64,000 bases of DNA from Ignavibacteria bacterium (GTDB lineage Bacteria; Bacteroidota; Ignavibacteria; Kapaibacteriales; UBA961): contig JADJXV010000007.1 of the NCBI GenBank assembly GCA_016720145.1, positions 124,001-188,000 on the forward strand, written 5' to 3'. The notes under the pieces are model-generated. The model ran no database searches. It was not told the origin of the DNA and saw only the letters and a program-made list of their open reading frames with translations. A program made the position numbers and the translations under genes. Of the stretch, positions 27,889 to 38,232 are shown piece by piece; position 1 is the stretch's first letter; each line of letters starts with the position of its first letter.

Positions 27889-28821
27889 TTAGTAGTCCAT
27901 TGTAGCGAGCTTTGCGATGTTTGCCTTCACGTCATCTGCAGACGCGTTGAGGGCTGCTTGTTCGTCCGGTGTGAGGGTGATTTCGAAGATTTCTTCGATA
28001 CCGTTTTTTCCTACTTTGACCGGAACGCCGACGACGACGTTATTGAGGCCATATTCACCATTCAATGCAACGGCGCATGGGAGGATGCGGCGTTTGTCTT
28101 TGACGATACATTCTACCATTTGAACCGCTGATGCTGACGGAGCATAGTAGGCGCTGCCTGTTTTGAGGAAGTTGACGATTTCGATTCCGCCATTGCGCGC
28201 GCGGAGTACGATTGAGTCGATGCGATCTTGAGGCATAAGCTCGGAAATTGGCACACCGGCGACGGTCGTATAACGTGGAAGCGGTACCATAGAATCTCCG
28301 TGACCACCAAGGACAAACGCCTGAATATCTTCGACGGAAACGTTGAGTTCCATCGCTATGAAGGTACGATAGCGCGCAGTATCAAGCACACCTGCCATAC
28401 CAAGCACACGGTTACGAGGAAGTCCGGTTTTTTGGAGAACGACGTGTGTCATCACATCCAAAGGATTCGAAACAACGATATAGAACGCATTAGGCGAGTA
28501 TTTGAAGGCTTGTTCGGCACATGACCCTACTATTTTCGCATTAGCTGCGAGCAAATCATCGCGACTCATACCCGGCTTGCGAGCAAGTCCTGCGGTAATG
28601 ATCACAAAGTTTGAATTAGCAGTATCTTCATAATTATTCGTTCCGCGGACGCGGGTATCGGATGCGAGTACCGGCATAGCTTCGAACATATCCAAGCCTT
28701 TCCCTTGCGGCACACCTTCTGCGATATCGAGGAGCACTACTTCATGCGCGAGCTCGCTGTAGGCGATGCGTTCGGCGGTCGTAGCACCAACGTTCCCGGC
28801 GCCAATCACTGTCATTTTCAT
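27889..28821 (-). CDS. mdh: malate dehydrogenase
   Basis: A 310-residue NAD-dependent malate dehydrogenase of the LDH-like group, interconverting malate and oxaloacetate in the TCA cycle. Gly7-x-Gly9-x2-Gly12 (GAGNVGAT) binds NAD and Asp32 at the second strand end favours NAD over NADP. Arg81 and Arg87 (ARKPGMSRDD) bind the dicarboxylate, Asn119 lies in VSNPLDV, Asp147 and Arg150 are in VLDTARYR, and His174 (GGHGDSM) is the catalytic base with Asp147. Arg81 selects malate rather than lactate. It is a single transcription unit ending with a strong terminator. Confidence 0.96.
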   Translation of the reverse strand: MKMTVIGAGNVGATTAERIAYSELAHEVVLLDIAEGVPQGKGLDMFEAMPVLASDTRVRGTNNYEDTANSNFVIITAGLARKPGMSRDDLLAANAKIVGSCAEQAFKYSPNAFYIVVSNPLDVMTHVVLQKTGLPRNRVLGMAGVLDTARYRTFIAMELNVSVEDIQAFVLGGHGDSMVPLPRYTTVAGVPISELMPQDRIDSIVLRARNGGIEIVNFLKTGSAYYAPSASAVQMVECIVKDKRRILPCAVALNGEYGLNNVVVGVPVKVGKNGIEEIFEITLTPDEQAALNASADDVKANIAKLATMDY

Positions 28822-28931
28822 ATCTTTACTCCAAATATTAATAAAATAAACGTTGAGAATTAACTATGTAATGTCTTTTGTGGGCAGTCAGTTACCGCGA
28901 TTCATCCAAAAGTTGAATAGAATGAAACCAA

Positions 28932-29351
28932 CTAACGCCAACCAGCTATATTCAGATACTCTTTCGCAGTCATAACGGGAAGAGACGAATTTTTAAAATC
29001 TTTTTTATTCCTTGTAATAATTCCTTCTAAGCCAATTTCAAGTGCAGTATTATATTGAATTGCATCTTCAAAATCTTTGAAATCCGAGACTAAAGCAAGC
29101 TCTATTATTTTATTATCCAATGAAGCAACTTCTACCAACACTTTGAATTTTATAAGAATTTTTCTTGCTTCATCTAGCTTATGTTGTTTTGCTAGTAAAT
29201 AATGAGCGTTCGCTAATGTAAGGGACGAAACAAAAAGCTCGACTTGTTTGGCATCCGCAAGCGAGAACAATTCTTGAGCTTCCTCAAAAAAATCTTCACG
29301 GCGGGCAAGCAAATCAACTACAATATTCGTATCAACTAAGAGCTTTTTCAT
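28932..29351 (-). CDS. PIN-domain ribonuclease toxin (VapC-like)
   Basis: A 139-residue PIN-domain protein, the usual toxin of type II toxin-antitoxin systems, an Mg-dependent endoribonuclease. The acidic residues of the active site are visible: Asp in LLVDTNIVVDLL, Glu in the helical region following, the paired acid residues in DFKDFEDAIQY, and the final Asn/Asp in ITRNKKDF. Its ATG overlaps the stop of the upstream antitoxin (TAATG, one base), so translation is coupled. The antitoxin-first order is the norm. Confidence 0.85.
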   Translation of the reverse strand: MKKLLVDTNIVVDLLARREDFFEEAQELFSLADAKQVELFVSSLTLANAHYLLAKQHKLDEARKILIKFKVLVEVASLDNKIIELALVSDFKDFEDAIQYNTALEIGLEGIITRNKKDFKNSSLPVMTAKEYLNIAGWR

Positions 29352-29593
29352 TACGAGTATTTCTCAGTAAGATAATCGTGGTATTCGTTTTTATCATCCA
29401 ACTGTTCACTAGCAATTACACCTGTTAAACTCTGTACCAAAGGGCTGATTTTAATTTTTTTCTTCGGATTTGACGTGAGGGAAATGAGATAGCTTTCGAT
29501 AAGTTTTGAAAGACTTACACGATTATCTTTGGCAAAGTCTTTTGCTTGAACAAGGATATCTTTGTCAAGTTGCAATGTAAGATTTGTTTTCAT
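29351..29593 (-). CDS. antitoxin, DUF6364/ribbon-helix-helix type
   Basis: An 80-residue protein with an N-terminal beta strand MKTNLTLQLDKDIL, a helix VQAKDFAKDNRVSLSKLIESYL, and a C-terminal tail rich in Asp and Lys that would bind the toxin. This is the ribbon-helix-helix fold, probably the DUF6364 family that partners PIN toxins. The stop codon TAA overlaps the ATG of the toxin by one base. Such antitoxins normally repress their own operon as dimers. Confidence 0.8.
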   Translation of the reverse strand: MKTNLTLQLDKDILVQAKDFAKDNRVSLSKLIESYLISLTSNPKKKIKISPLVQSLTGVIASEQLDDKNEYHDYLTEKYS

Positions 29594-29630
29594 GATTTTC
29601 GCAAATCAAAATTTAAAAATTTCCTTAGAA

Positions 29631-30926
29631 TTAACTATTCAATGCCTGCAAGAATTCACGATTGCTTCTCGTGGCTTGGAGGCGTTCCTGCATAAGCTCC
29701 ATTGCATCCATCGGCGTGAGCTCGCTGAGTACTTTGCGGAGAATCCAGATACGGTTGAGTTCTTCCGGTGTGAGCAGCAATTCCTCGTGCCGTGTACCCG
29801 ATTTATTGACATCAATTGCCGGGAAAATGCGACGCTCGGATAATTTCCGGTCGAGCACAAGTTCCATATTTCCCGTTCCCTTAAACTCCTCAAAAATCAC
29901 CTCATCCATTCTGCTTCCGGTATCGATCAAAGCAGTCGCGATGATCGTGAGCGAACCTCCTTCTTCGATATTCCGAGCTGCACCGAAGAAGCGCTTTGGC
30001 TTATGGAGGGCGTATGCATCGACACCACCGGAGAGTATCTTGCCGGAGTGTGGAGTGACGGTATTATGCGCGCGGGCTAAGCGGGTAATCGAGTCTAAGA
30101 GGATGATTACATCTTGCTTAGCTTCGACGAGACGTTTGGCTTTTTCGAGTACCATATCCGCTACTTGTACGTGGCGCTCTGGTGGCTCATCAAAGGTAGA
30201 GGCAAGGACTTCGGCGCGAACGGAACGCTGCATATCGGTCACTTCTTCCGGGCGTTCGTCGATGAGGAGCACGATGAGCTTTGCTTCAGGGTGATTACGA
30301 GCAATTGCATTAGCCATTTTTTGCAGGAGCACTGTTTTACCGGACTTTGGAGGCGAGACAATCAATCCGCGCTGACCTTTACCGATCGGCGAAAGAATAT
30401 CAATAATACGGGTCGATGCTTCTGTGGGTAATGTTTCGAGCTTGAGGCGTTTGTCAGGGTAGAGCGGGGTGAGGTTGTCGAAGATCGTTCTGTCTCGCAT
30501 GATGTCCGGCGATACGAAATTCACCGATTCGACTTTGAGAAGTGCAAAGAAACGTTCGCCTTCTTTTGGTGGGCGCACATGTCCTCTAATGGTATCTCCT
30601 GTACGCAGTCCGAACTTTTTAATTTGAGATGGAGACACGTAAATATCATCCGGAGAAGGAAGATAGTTGTAGTCAGCGGCTCTCAGGAATCCATATCCGT
30701 CGCCTAATGTTTCCAAGACGCCTTCACCTACTGTTCCCTCTGACTGTAAATCTTTGCTTTGCTTCAGCGATTGTGCCTCAATAATACGGAATATCAGGTC
30801 TTGCTTTCGTAAGTCTGAATAATCATCAATATTAAGTAACTTGGCAATTTGGGTGAGTTCGACAATTTTTTTGGCTTTTAGGTCGGCGATATTAATAACA
30901 TGGGAGGCGGGAGTATCATTTGCCAT
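29631..30926 (-). CDS. rho: transcription termination factor Rho
   Basis: A 431-residue hexameric RNA-dependent ATPase that ends transcription of untranslated RNA. Visible: Rho N-terminal helical domain (ADLKAKKIVELTQIAKLLNI), cold-shock-like RNA-binding domain (GDGYGFLRAADYNYLPSPDDIYVS), Walker A with Lys197 (PPKSGKTVLL), Q/R region (LIDERPEEVTDM) and the secondary RNA-binding loops (SLTIIATALIDTGSRMDEVIFEEFKGTGNMEL). The ATG at 30926 is preferred because it is preceded by AGAGGA at the right distance; a farther upstream start would add 21 residues with no family match. A canonical promoter lies at 31115-31145. Confidence 0.97.
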   Translation of the reverse strand: MANDTPASHVINIADLKAKKIVELTQIAKLLNIDDYSDLRKQDLIFRIIEAQSLKQSKDLQSEGTVGEGVLETLGDGYGFLRAADYNYLPSPDDIYVSPSQIKKFGLRTGDTIRGHVRPPKEGERFFALLKVESVNFVSPDIMRDRTIFDNLTPLYPDKRLKLETLPTEASTRIIDILSPIGKGQRGLIVSPPKSGKTVLLQKMANAIARNHPEAKLIVLLIDERPEEVTDMQRSVRAEVLASTFDEPPERHVQVADMVLEKAKRLVEAKQDVIILLDSITRLARAHNTVTPHSGKILSGGVDAYALHKPKRFFGAARNIEEGGSLTIIATALIDTGSRMDEVIFEEFKGTGNMELVLDRKLSERRIFPAIDVNKSGTRHEELLLTPEELNRIWILRKVLSELTPMDAMELMQERLQATRSNREFLQALNS

Positions 30927-31114
30927 AGATTCCTCTGGGGATGTGGATAGGGGGTAATACAAAAAAGTTCGCGTTGCAAGAACGCACACTACATGTCTGT
31001 TGAAGTTTAAAAAGCATTTGTTGAATCGGAATAGTCTAACTGCGAAGGAGAACCTTGGCGGAGCATTTTTGGCTAAAACGAGGGTGTTAATTCGTTTTGC
31101 GGTTAGTTTTCATG

Positions 31115-31145
31115 CAAAGTTAGGACGTTTTTCCCGATAAGCAAA
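31115..31145 (-). promoter_or_regulatory. rho promoter
   Basis: On the minus strand TTTG (31142-31145), 19-bp spacer and TAACTTTG (31115-31122), a textbook Bacteroidota promoter. The implied 5' leader of rho is about 180 nt, room for autoregulation of the kind known for rho, though no leader peptide was identified. Confidence 0.75.
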
Positions 31146-31317
31146 GAAAAAAAATATAATACTGTATTTAAAACTCTGACACGGGTAGTTTTACGTTGAA
31201 CTTCTTGGATAATTGAGCAAGTCCGGGCATAACATTTCTTGCTATTAATCACAGATGCTATGTAGTCCGAGGGTTCGAACCAAAAAAAACCTTTGGCAAA
31301 AACTGAAATTACCGTAA

Positions 31318-31382
31318 GTTATCATTGCAAGATATCATTGTAAGTTATCATTGCAAGTTAGCGTTGTAAGTTATCATTGGAT
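31318..31382 (+). repeat. 13-bp tandem repeat, five units, upstream of adhesin 1
   Basis: Units GTTATCATTGCAA (31318), GATATCATTGTAA (31331), GTTATCATTGCAA (31344), GTTAGCGTTGTAA (31357) and GTTATCATTGGAT (31370). The array ends 52 bp before the adhesin ATG. The paralogous leader at 43195-43248 has the flanking sequence on both sides but only one unit, so the array is an expansion. Confidence 0.9.
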
Positions 31383-31433
31383 AAATTGTTAAGTCATATA
31401 ACTATTTCAGCTCTTTTTTTCGAGAGGAGTTTC

Positions 31434-34400
31434 ATGCGCTTTCTACTTCTTGTATTTTTTTTATCAGCAATTCAATGGGTCTCAGCCTCCGAAACCCCTC
31501 CACAACTGCGCAATTCAACGCCAACATTTACCGCCAATCGCGGGCAAATCATCAGCACCGATAATCTGCCTGTACCTGATATTCAATTTACCGCAGGGCA
31601 GTCCGGTAGCGTTCAGGCATTTATTACTCCAACATGCGTGAGCTATGTATTTCCAAAAATTGAACTTAAACCCAAGTCAAATCTTCAAAATCTCACCAAA
31701 GAATTCCCCAAACGTCTTGATACGATGCAAGCAATTATCACCGAACTCTACAGAATGGATATGGAGTTTATTGGTGCTAATCCTAATGCGCATATTTCGG
31801 GCACCGAACAAGCAAGCGACTATACAAATTATTACTTAGCACATTGTCCTCAAGGAATTACCCATGTACCTTCCTTTGCTAAGCTCATTGTAAAGGACAT
31901 CTATCCACAGATCGATGCAGTCTGGAAAACAACCGAACGAGGACTAAAATATGAGTTTATTGTACGCCCCGGCGGTGATTACCGACAGATTAAAATGCGC
32001 TATACCGGCGCTGATATTACGCAGAATTCAGGACTTATCACCGCTACCACACCACTTGGAAGTATTCGGGATGAATCGCCGGTGTCATTTCAGAATGAAA
32101 ATAAAATACCTACTCAATTTCATAAAAACAAAGATAGTTATGGCTTTACTGTCGCAGAATATGACCATAGTCAGTCAATTGTCATCGACCCGATGGTCGT
32201 CTGGGCGACGTATCAAAAAATTGGACCGGATAACGATCCTTTAGTTTTGTTTACCGGACAAGGTCTTCAGGGAATGCGGCTTGATGCCAATGGTAATATT
32301 GTTATTGTTGGTGGTGTGAGTTCCAATAATTTTCCTGCATCAACTGGAGCTTACAAAACCACATACACCCCCAGCGAAGCCCAAGGTGCGGGTCGTGATT
32401 GCTACCTTGCAAAATTCGATAATAACGGTACTCGGCTCTGGGGTACGTATTATGGCGGAACCGGATATGAGTCGTCGAAGTCATTATATCTTCCAACCAA
32501 TATTCTAACTATTGATGGAAACAACGATATAGTATTTGTATCTTCCCAATATGTAGGACCATCCCAAGTTGTTAAATTTTCAGGCAATGGAGCGATCATT
32601 TGGACCTCGAATTATGGTACAGGCGAAGCATGGTCGGTCACCACCGATCCATCGAATAATGTGATTGTTGTTGGCTGGACACATTCGACTAATTTTCCTA
32701 CATCTGGTTCTGTTTTTCAACCAACCAATTCAAACTCTCAGGGTGTCGCTATTGTCACCAAATTTAATTCTTCCGGGAGTCGCCTTTGGGCTACGTACTT
32801 TGGTAATAATGTAGCAAGCGCTGAATATACGTTTAATTATTTCAGTGGTGTAACAACTGATAATTCAGGTAATATATATACAGTCGGCGAAGCTTGGGGG
32901 AATGGCTTTCCGACGACAACCGGCACATTTCAACCGGTTAATGATACCAATTTTTATAAAATTACCGTAGCCAGCTTGGACCCCATCGGACAGCGTAGAT
33001 GGGCTACTTTTCATGGATGTGGAATTGCCAATGATATAATTTGTGATAATAATAATCTCTATGTAGTAGGCACTACTCAAAGTAATACGCTCTTCGATGT
33101 GACCGTTGGCACCTATATTATAAATGGTACAAGTGATGTCTGTATTTTTTCACTTGATAATACTACCGGCAACCGTAATAGCAGCTCATGGTCTCGTCTT
33201 TTCGGAGGAACAGATTTTCCAAGCGATGTTTGGAAGTACGGTGTCGTTGATCACGGTCAAAGCATCGCTTTTGGTCCTGATAATGATATATGGGTTGGCG
33301 GTATAGCGGGGAATTCGAGTAATTTTCCTATAATCAATGTAGCGACCAATCCACCGTGGACGTATTCTATCCAACAAGGATTTAAAGGCGGTACGTCCGA
33401 CGGATTCTTTGCTCAATTCAATAAAGCAACCGGTGAAGCTAAATATTCGACGCTTTTTGGATCGACCGCCAGTGATTATGGTGGCTTTGTCGTACCCTAC
33501 GGCAGCTCTAGTTTGTTCTTCGGGATTTGTTCAGGTGATGAAGGTTCGGGTACTTCTTTCCCTGTACCAACCAATCGGCGAATCGGTAATCCTGCCAGTG
33601 TCACCATCGCCAAAATCTGCACCTCCTACGGCACACTCACCGACGCAGGTTCGGATGCTGTGCTTTGTTCCGGTGATACTGTTCAAATAGGCGGTGTGCC
33701 TCTCACCGGAAGTTCGTATGTCTGGACTTCTGCCGCTCCTGCTGACCTCTCCAGCTTGACTATTGCTAATCCTAAAGCATTCCCTACCAATACCACTGCT
33801 ACTCAATACAAAGTAAAATACTTCCTCGAGCAAACGGACGCAAGCGGGTGCTATGGCAGAGATACCGTCGAACTAACTGTTCGCCCAAGTCCTGCCGTCA
33901 CTCCTCTACCTCAAAACCCTCAATGCATCGGAAGCGTCGGTACCTACGCTTTAACCGGTATGTACACGCCACTCATTACCGACCGATTTACCTGGGAAGC
34001 AGGTGGCGGCACCATCGTCGGCAATAATACCGAGCAAACAGCCAATATCCGATGGACTCGCATCGGGATAGACACCGTCTATCTGACCGTCACCAATAAT
34101 CTGGGATGTGCCGCAAGGGTGAAACTCCTCGTCGAAGTGACAGCGCTCCCCGTCGTCAACGCCGGCACTGATGCCGAAGTATGCGAAGGCAAAGGTATTC
34201 AACTTGCCGGTACTGCTTCCGGTGGTACCGGCACGCTCACCTACTCATGGGTGCCAACCGTCGGTATCTCCTCCAACACGATTCTCAATCCTATCGCTAC
34301 GCCTAATCAACCTATTACCGATTATATTCTTACCGTTATCGATGCGCGAGGATGTGTGAATTATGATACTGTTCGTATCATCATGAACCCAAAACCAGTC

Positions 34401-37207
34401 GCCTTCGCCGGTGAAGACAAACAAATCTGTATCGGCGAAAGCGCGCAACTATCTGCGTCAGTGACCAGCGGTATCGAACCGTATATGGCTACCTGGACTC
34501 CTACCACAGGACTCAGTAATCCGAATATCTCCGATCCCGTCGCCAAGCCAACCGTCACTACTGACTACGCCTACTCCGTTACGGACGCCAAAGGATGCAA
34601 AAGCACCGATACCATACGCGTCGTCGTCTATCCTAAGCCGATTCTTTCCGCTATTCCACCTACTTTAGACTTCGGTAAATTAGACGGCTGTACGTCGTCC
34701 ATCGAAAAAATAGACTCTATTGCCAATACCGGTTCTGTTGAAGTGACCCTCACCGCTGCTACTCCCGATGATCCGTCCTTCAGTGTTAGTTCGGGATTCC
34801 CAATTAAGATTCCTGCAGGACAAAAAGCAGCGATTCGTATTCAGTATGCGCCTGTCTCTATCGGACAAAAAACAGGGAAAATCACCTTCGAAGGCACTCC
34901 GTGCGGGATTGTACTCCCCGTCAATGTGATTGGCGAAAAACTCAATCTTGCTGTTAAAAATGTTCCGTCAGCCGTGGACTTCGGTCAAAGTATATCCTGC
35001 ACCAATCGCTCCGCTGATACGCTGATTACGATTACCAATACCGGCACCGATATTCTCACTCTCGTGCAACCTCTTATTCTACCGCCTTATACGACTTCTG
35101 CTACGTTCCCTATCACCATCAACGTCGGTGCTGATACCAAGATTCCGATTCGCTATGCGCCGATTGCTGATGGTAATTACGCGCAAACACTCCGCTTTCC
35201 CTTCTCGGCAGGCGCGTGTAAGGATACCATCAAAGTCGCTATGAATGGCGTGAGTGTTTCACACTCTGTAACGGCCAACCCTACACCGCTCCAATTCCCG
35301 GCTTTATCCGGTTGCGAATCGTTCCGCGATACGACGATAGTTCTTGAAAATACTAGTGTTGTGGATGTGAGAATTGACTCGGCTAGTGGCGGTGGGATGT
35401 TCAAAGTAACGGCGCCTGCCCTGCCGTTTACCCTCAAAGCAGGTGAAAAACGGGATGTGACGATACGGTTCGAACCGACCATCACCGGCGCAATTCAAAA
35501 TGATCTGCAGTTCGTCTATAGCCCATGCAGCAAACGTGTCACCATGCAATTCTCCGGCAATAAACAAGGTGCGAGCTTTGCTGTAGCTGACACACTCGAT
35601 GCCGGTGAAATTATCGCTTGTGCCAAGCAATCGGCTACCGTCCAACTCACCATCGAAAATACGAGCAGTGGTGGGGCAAGTGGCGGAGTGACCGTCGTTA
35701 CGCCCGGCGCGTCCATTACGACAACTCTCAAAAATGGTGAAACCCTTCCGAATGGAACACCACAGAAATACGACGTGACCATCACACCACTTACCGACGG
35801 TACCTTCCTCGACTCCATGATGATTGTCTTTAATCCATGCGGTATTACCAAGATGGTCTATGTCAAGGGAAAACGTACCAATGTTGCGTTCAAAGCAGAT
35901 ATTGCAACGATCGATTTTGGGAAAATTCCATCCGGAATGAATAAACCGCTTCCCGCGACTTTTACCAATACCGGTACGACGGCATTGACCGTGTCGAGTG
36001 TGCCGAATCTGACACTTCCATTCTCCATTCTCTCCATCACTCCACCACTACCTGCAATTCTCCAACCTAACGATAAATTGACCGTTACGATTCAATACAC
36101 CGGTGTGACAGGTATTCAAGCAAGTAAACTATTTGCTGTGGCTACTTTGCCATGTATTGCTTCCGACAGCATCGCGCTTTCGGGTGAAGGCGAAGTAAGT
36201 GCATTGCCATCGTTTGCTTCTACTAAATTCCTGCAAACAGACAGTATTTGTATTGGTAAAGACACGCTCCTCTCTGTTCGTTTGGCGAATAATGGCGGTG
36301 TGAATTTACAGGTACAGCAAGCGCTTGCGACGGGTTCGGCGGACTTTACCGTGCTTGGTTTTGCGCCGCGATCGCTCGCTTCGGGGACAATATGGATGTG
36401 AAAGTGCGTTATTCGCCCTCAGTTATTGGTCTAGCAACCGGTAAAATTGTCTGGGTGACCGATCTTCTCCGTGACTCCACTGACCTCTCAGGACTCGGTA
36501 AAAGCTGTGGATTTGTACCAATTGACACAGCTAAAACAACCATCAGCATACAAAATATCGAAGCGAATACCGGCGATAAGGTGCAAGTAACACTCAAGCT
36601 TACAAGTGAGAATGGACTTGTAAAATCAGGCGCAACAAACTTCAAGGCAAAAGTCGGCTTCAACCGAACCATTCTCCATATCACCGACCCGGCGATTATT
36701 TGCAACAGTGGTACTAATGCAGACCGATGTGAAGTTGAAATTACCGGCACACACCAAAGCAGCAGTGATATTCTCGCTGTCACACCGGCCGAAGCCACAC
36801 TTGGCAATGCAGAACGTACTAACTTAGAACTCCTCTCATTTGAATGGCTTAACGGAACGGGTGCCGTGAACGTATCACGCGTAAACGGCGAACTCATCCT
36901 CACCGATATTTGCCGTGAAGGCGGAGTACGACTCTATCAACCAACACAAATCGTGAGCTTGAGTATGGTGCCCAATCCTGCAAGCGGAAATGCTGAAATC
37001 GAATATACCCTTCGCGAGGAATCTGCGGTAAAGGTCTCGCTCGTTGATGTGTTAGGTCGTGAAGTGATGATTATTGACGAGGCGGTCAGAGGTGCGGGGA
37101 CGTATAGAAAGTATGTCGAACTCTCGCTTGCCGGTGATGGGGTGTATTATCTCAGATTGCAAGCACCGAATGTGACGAAGACGGTGAGGGTGAGTCTGGT
37201 AAAGTGA
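31434..37207 (+). pseudogene. adhesin 1: giant T9SS protein, frameshifted near the C-terminus
   Basis: Start ATG at 31434 is preceded by GAGAGGAG; a TTG at 31377 is not likely. Plan: signal peptide (MRFLLLVFFLSAIQWVSAS), DUF7948 (about 31500-32210, PTFTANRGQI), SBBP-type propeller segments with YYGGTG (about 32220-33620), four PKD/Ig-like repeats (about 33630-34640; GSDAVLCSGD, NAGTDAEVCEGKG, AFAGEDKQICIGE), ASH repeats (34640-36380), a cohesin-like module (from about 36530, TTISIQNIEANTGDKVQVTLKL) and a T9SS sorting domain (36960-37207). At 36383-36387 one base is missing relative to the paralogues: GGGGACAATATG against their in-frame GGGAATTCTATG. This gives an early TGA at 36399. The C-terminal piece resumes at 36392 in another frame. 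Without it the product lacks its sorting signal. Confidence 0.85.
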
Positions 37208-37288
37208 TGCTTATCAAGATGTTACATTTTATAGCCGGTATTTGATTTGTTTGCCAATACCATCGTATGTGCATTTCTTGGCAAGGTG

Positions 37289-37335
37289 TGGACGGCAACG
37301 GGTGACCGCAGGCGAACATTTGGAATATAATGAAC
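37289..37335 (+). repeat. dispersed 47-bp element, copy B
   Basis: Starts TGGACGGCAACGGGTGACCGC, matching copies A (25471-25516, opposite strand) and C (61886-61932), and ends TTTGGAATATAATGAAC. It lies 82 bp after the stop of adhesin 1 and just before the IS remnant. Confidence 0.85.
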
Positions 37336-37344
37336 AGAAACCAA

Positions 37345-38130
37345 TCCACTAGTGTCCACTAAAAATTTAGAGAAAATTGATTTAAGCAAAGTTCTTTGAC
37401 ATCATTACAATCTGATTTATAAAATAGCTTATTAATTGGCGTTTTATCCAGCAACGAAATACTTAAAACCTGCAAAACTTCGTATGTTGATCTATTAATC
37501 ATAAGTTCTTTTCAATAATAGCAACTAAGCAATATGATATTATGGCACAATAAATTTGAATTTTAACAGCATTCTCACTATTGCCCCAAAAGGATTTAAT
37601 TTTTAGATGCTGTTTAATCCATTTAAAAAATAGTTCAACTTGCCAACGATTTTTATAAAGTAGTGTAATTTGCTCAGCCGTAAGTTCCATATTATTAGAC
37701 AAATATGAAAACGTTTTGTCACTTTCTTTATCATAATAAATAACTTGGCGAATTTCATTAGGATAATCTTTAGACGCATAAAACCCTGTTAGTGTTCCTA
37801 CTTGATCGCTTATTACTCCTGTGTTTTCATTGATTTTATTGAGCCGATTACATTTGAATTTAAGGTTTTTTTTTGCTCGAACAACAAAATATGCTGAGTG
37901 GTTACAAATCTTATTAAGTCTTTTAAAATCAATATATCCACGATCAAAAACATAATAAGCACCATACTCATAAGGAATAACATCCATTGCATTCATATCA
38001 TTGACAGAGGCTTCAGTTATATGAATGAAAGCTGGTATTTGAGTACAAATGTCATAGAGTGTATGAATCTTGATCCCGGCTTTAAATTTGCGAAATTTTG
38101 CCCACCATGTCAGATGTAGTGCTATCACTT
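37345..38130 (-). mobile_element. truncated IS4-family insertion sequence
   Basis: The left end is placed near CTAGTGTCCACTAAAAATTT at 37350. The transposase reading frame on the minus strand starts inside the gene; the N-terminal half and the right end are missing, and the breakpoint is near 38130, just before the catalytic region. No matching inverted repeat is seen on the right side. The remnant lies between adhesins 1 and 2. Confidence 0.7.
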
Positions 38131-38200
38131 TGGCTTCTTTGCAAGCATTGTTTTTGTGCCCTTCGACTTCTTTTTTCTTTAGTGGCACTAGTGAAACCAA
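37499..38200 (-). pseudogene. IS4-type transposase, N-terminally truncated
   Basis: 233 codons remain. The family-like part begins at VIALHLTWWAKFRKFKAGIKIHTLYD, which in intact relatives follows the first catalytic Asp and its Ser/Thr; that Asp and all upstream sequence are absent. Still present are the second catalytic region FDRGYIDFKRL, and the YREK-like motif NRWQVELFFKWIKQHLKIKSFWG with the Glu. The first 26 codons of the open frame are unlike any transposase and overlap the start region of the divergent adhesin 2. Inactive. Confidence 0.85.
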
Positions 38201-38232
38201 TCTATCTTTTTTACTATTACAGAGTGTGTGCT

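Noticed and set aside
31261..31290. GGGTTCGAACC, similar to a tRNA T-loop
   Set aside because: No acceptor, D or anticodon arms can be folded in the preceding 80 bases.
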